In this document: positions 62,481-64,000 of the stretch, in pieces
How the letters are laid out: the number at the start of each line of letters is the position of its first letter
How positions within the stretch are numbered: position 1 is the stretch's first letter
Assembly (NCBI GenBank): GCA_019671005.1
Contig: CM033752.1
Coordinates: 11,222,001-11,286,000 of the forward strand
Length of the DNA: 64,000 nucleotides
Source of the DNA: Hibiscus mutabilis
Taxonomy: Eukaryota; Streptophyta; Magnoliopsida; Malvales; Malvaceae
Direction: 5' to 3'
The notes under the pieces: generated by a model
What the model was told of the DNA's origin: nothing
The model's input: only the letters and a program-made list of their open reading frames with translations
The model's database searches: none
Position numbers and translations under genes: made by a program

Positions 62481-64000
62481 ATTTAACTCAATAAATTTTA
62501 TTTATTCTTATTTTGTGGCCATTTTGTTGGGTTTAAGTCGTGCGTGTCAAAATGAGCTTTACAGTGAACCCGCTGTAATTTTAACAGAGTAAAAATTTCT
62601 GGAAATAAGGTTAAGCTATATAATCATGTTAAAAAGCCCATAACCAAATATTTTAGGTCATAAATTTTGATTTAATAATATTTTGTGGGGTTTTGAAGGG
62701 TTTAAGGTGTGCATGTCAAAATGGGCTTTACAGTGGACCCGTTGAATTTTAATAGAGTAAAAAGTTTTGAAATTGATGTTAAGCTATATAATCATATTCA
62801 AAATCCCATAATAAAATATTTTAACTCATAAAATTTTATTTAATCTTATTTTGTGGCTGTTTTGTTGGGTTTAAGGCGTGCATGTCTAAATGGGCTTTGT
62901 AGTAGACCTGTTAGAATTTTAACCGAGTAAAAAGTTTTGAAAATGAGGTTACGCTCTATAATCATGTTAAAAAGCCAGTAAATAAATATTTTAAATTATA
63001 GAATGTGTTTTAATCTAATTTTGCAGCCATTTTGTTTGGTGTTTAAGGCTTGCATGTCTAAATGGGCTTTACAGTGGATCCGTTGGAATTTTAACCGAGT
63101 AAAAAGTATTGAAATTAAGGTTAAGCTATATAGTCATGTTCAAAAGCCCATAATCAAATATTTTAACTCATAAAATATGATTTAATCTAATTTTGTGGCC
63201 ATTTTGCTGGGGTTTAAGGCGTGCATGTCTAAATGGGCTTTACAATGGACCCATAGGAATTTTAACAGAGTAAAAATTTCTGAAGATGAGGTTATGCTAT
63301 ATAATCATGTTCAAAAGCATATAACTAGGTATTCTAAGTCATAATACGTGATTTAATATAATTTTGCAGCCATTTTGTTGGGGTTTAAGGCGTGCATGTC
63401 TAAATGGGCTTTATAGTAGACCCGTTGGAATTTTAACCGAGTAAAAAGTTCTAAAATTGATGTTAAGCTATATAATCATATTCAAAAGCCCATAATCAAA
63501 TATTTCAAATCATAAAATTTGATTTAATCTTATTTTGTGATCACTTGGCTGAGTTGAAGGCGTGCATGTCTAATTGGGCTTCATAGTTGGCCCGTTAGAA
63601 TTTTAACCGAGTAAAAAGTTTTGAATTTGAGGTTAAGCTATATAATCATATTAAAAAGCCCATAATAAAATATTTTAACTCATAAAATTGGATTTAATCT
63701 TATTTTGTGCCCATTTTGTTGGGTTTAAGGTGTGCATGTCTAAATGGGCTTCACAGTAGACCCGTTGGAATTTTAACCAAGTAAAAATTTCAGAAAATGA
63801 GGTTAAGCTATATAATCATGTTCAAAAGCCCATAAATAAATATTTGAAGTCATAAAATGTGATTTAATCTTATTTTTCGGCCGTTTTGTTGGGGTTTAAG
63901 GCATGCATGTCAAAATGGGCTTTATAGCTGACCCGCTGGAATTTTAAACGAGTAAAAAATTTTGAAATTGAGGTTAAGCTATATAATCATATTCAAATGC
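62481..64000 (+). repeat. Satellite array, block E (to window end)
   Basis: About nine monomers. The order of variants matches block A at about 13.7-15 kb: GCCAGTAAATAAATATT, then CATATAACTAGGTATTC (as AAGCACATAACTAAATATTC), then the GCTGAG monomer near 63549. It therefore belongs to the block A repeat neighbourhood rather than to block C. The array continues beyond the window. Confidence 0.94.

Noticed and set aside
62250..62592. Overlapping 75- and 88-codon frames at the 62.1-62.5 kb insert
   Set aside because: They cross the insert or satellite boundary or lie opposite each other and show no domain; probably chance.

Overview
The window looks like (peri)centromeric heterochromatin of a flowering plant. 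No intact protein-coding gene was found. The evidence is three-fold. Most of the sequence (about 31 kb of 64 kb) is an AT-rich tandem satellite with a period of about 169-174 bp. The rest is a nested island of decayed Ty3/gypsy and related LTR elements. Part of that island is plant-mitochondrion-like DNA carrying a broken rps4. The species cannot be named from the sequence.

Layout. Positions 1-17431 are satellite in the + orientation, with visible higher-order repeats. At about 17431-17436 the array flips, and 17436-22427 is the same satellite in the - orientation. An interruption of about 32.5 kb follows (22428-54987), after which satellite resumes in the + orientation (54988-62123). A 357-bp non-satellite insert (62124-62480) precedes the last satellite block (62481-64000).

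Inside the island, left to right: an exon-like fragment (22443-22600); an inverted pair of Cassandra-like LTRs, each carrying a 42-bp 5S-rRNA-like box A to box C segment (23421-24290); mitochondrion-like DNA with a direct duplication and a minus-strand rps4 pseudogene (24291-about 32480); and a 5'-truncated Tekay/Del-like Ty3/gypsy gag-pol pseudogene (32971-36715). Next comes a large inverted repeat, 36579-39003 against 51500-53906. Both arms hold the tail of the Tekay-like pol followed by an Ogre/Tat-like LTR, primer-binding site and leader.

Between the arms is a tandem series of six LTRs (39004-49570). They alternate with non-coding interiors that are always about 630 bp and begin with an initiator-Met-type primer-binding site. 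This is the signature of a non-autonomous LTR element amplified in tandem. An Ogre ORF1 fragment (49621-50256) and one inverted, truncated LTR (50259-51499) complete the centre.

There are no working gene circuits here. The story is structural: an ageing satellite array with internal inversions, an organelle insertion, nested retrotransposons and a palindromic duplication. Several stretches of satellite and LTR look locally scrambled or homopolymer-inflated compared with their sister copies, so consensus or assembly error must be considered before any fine-scale interpretation.
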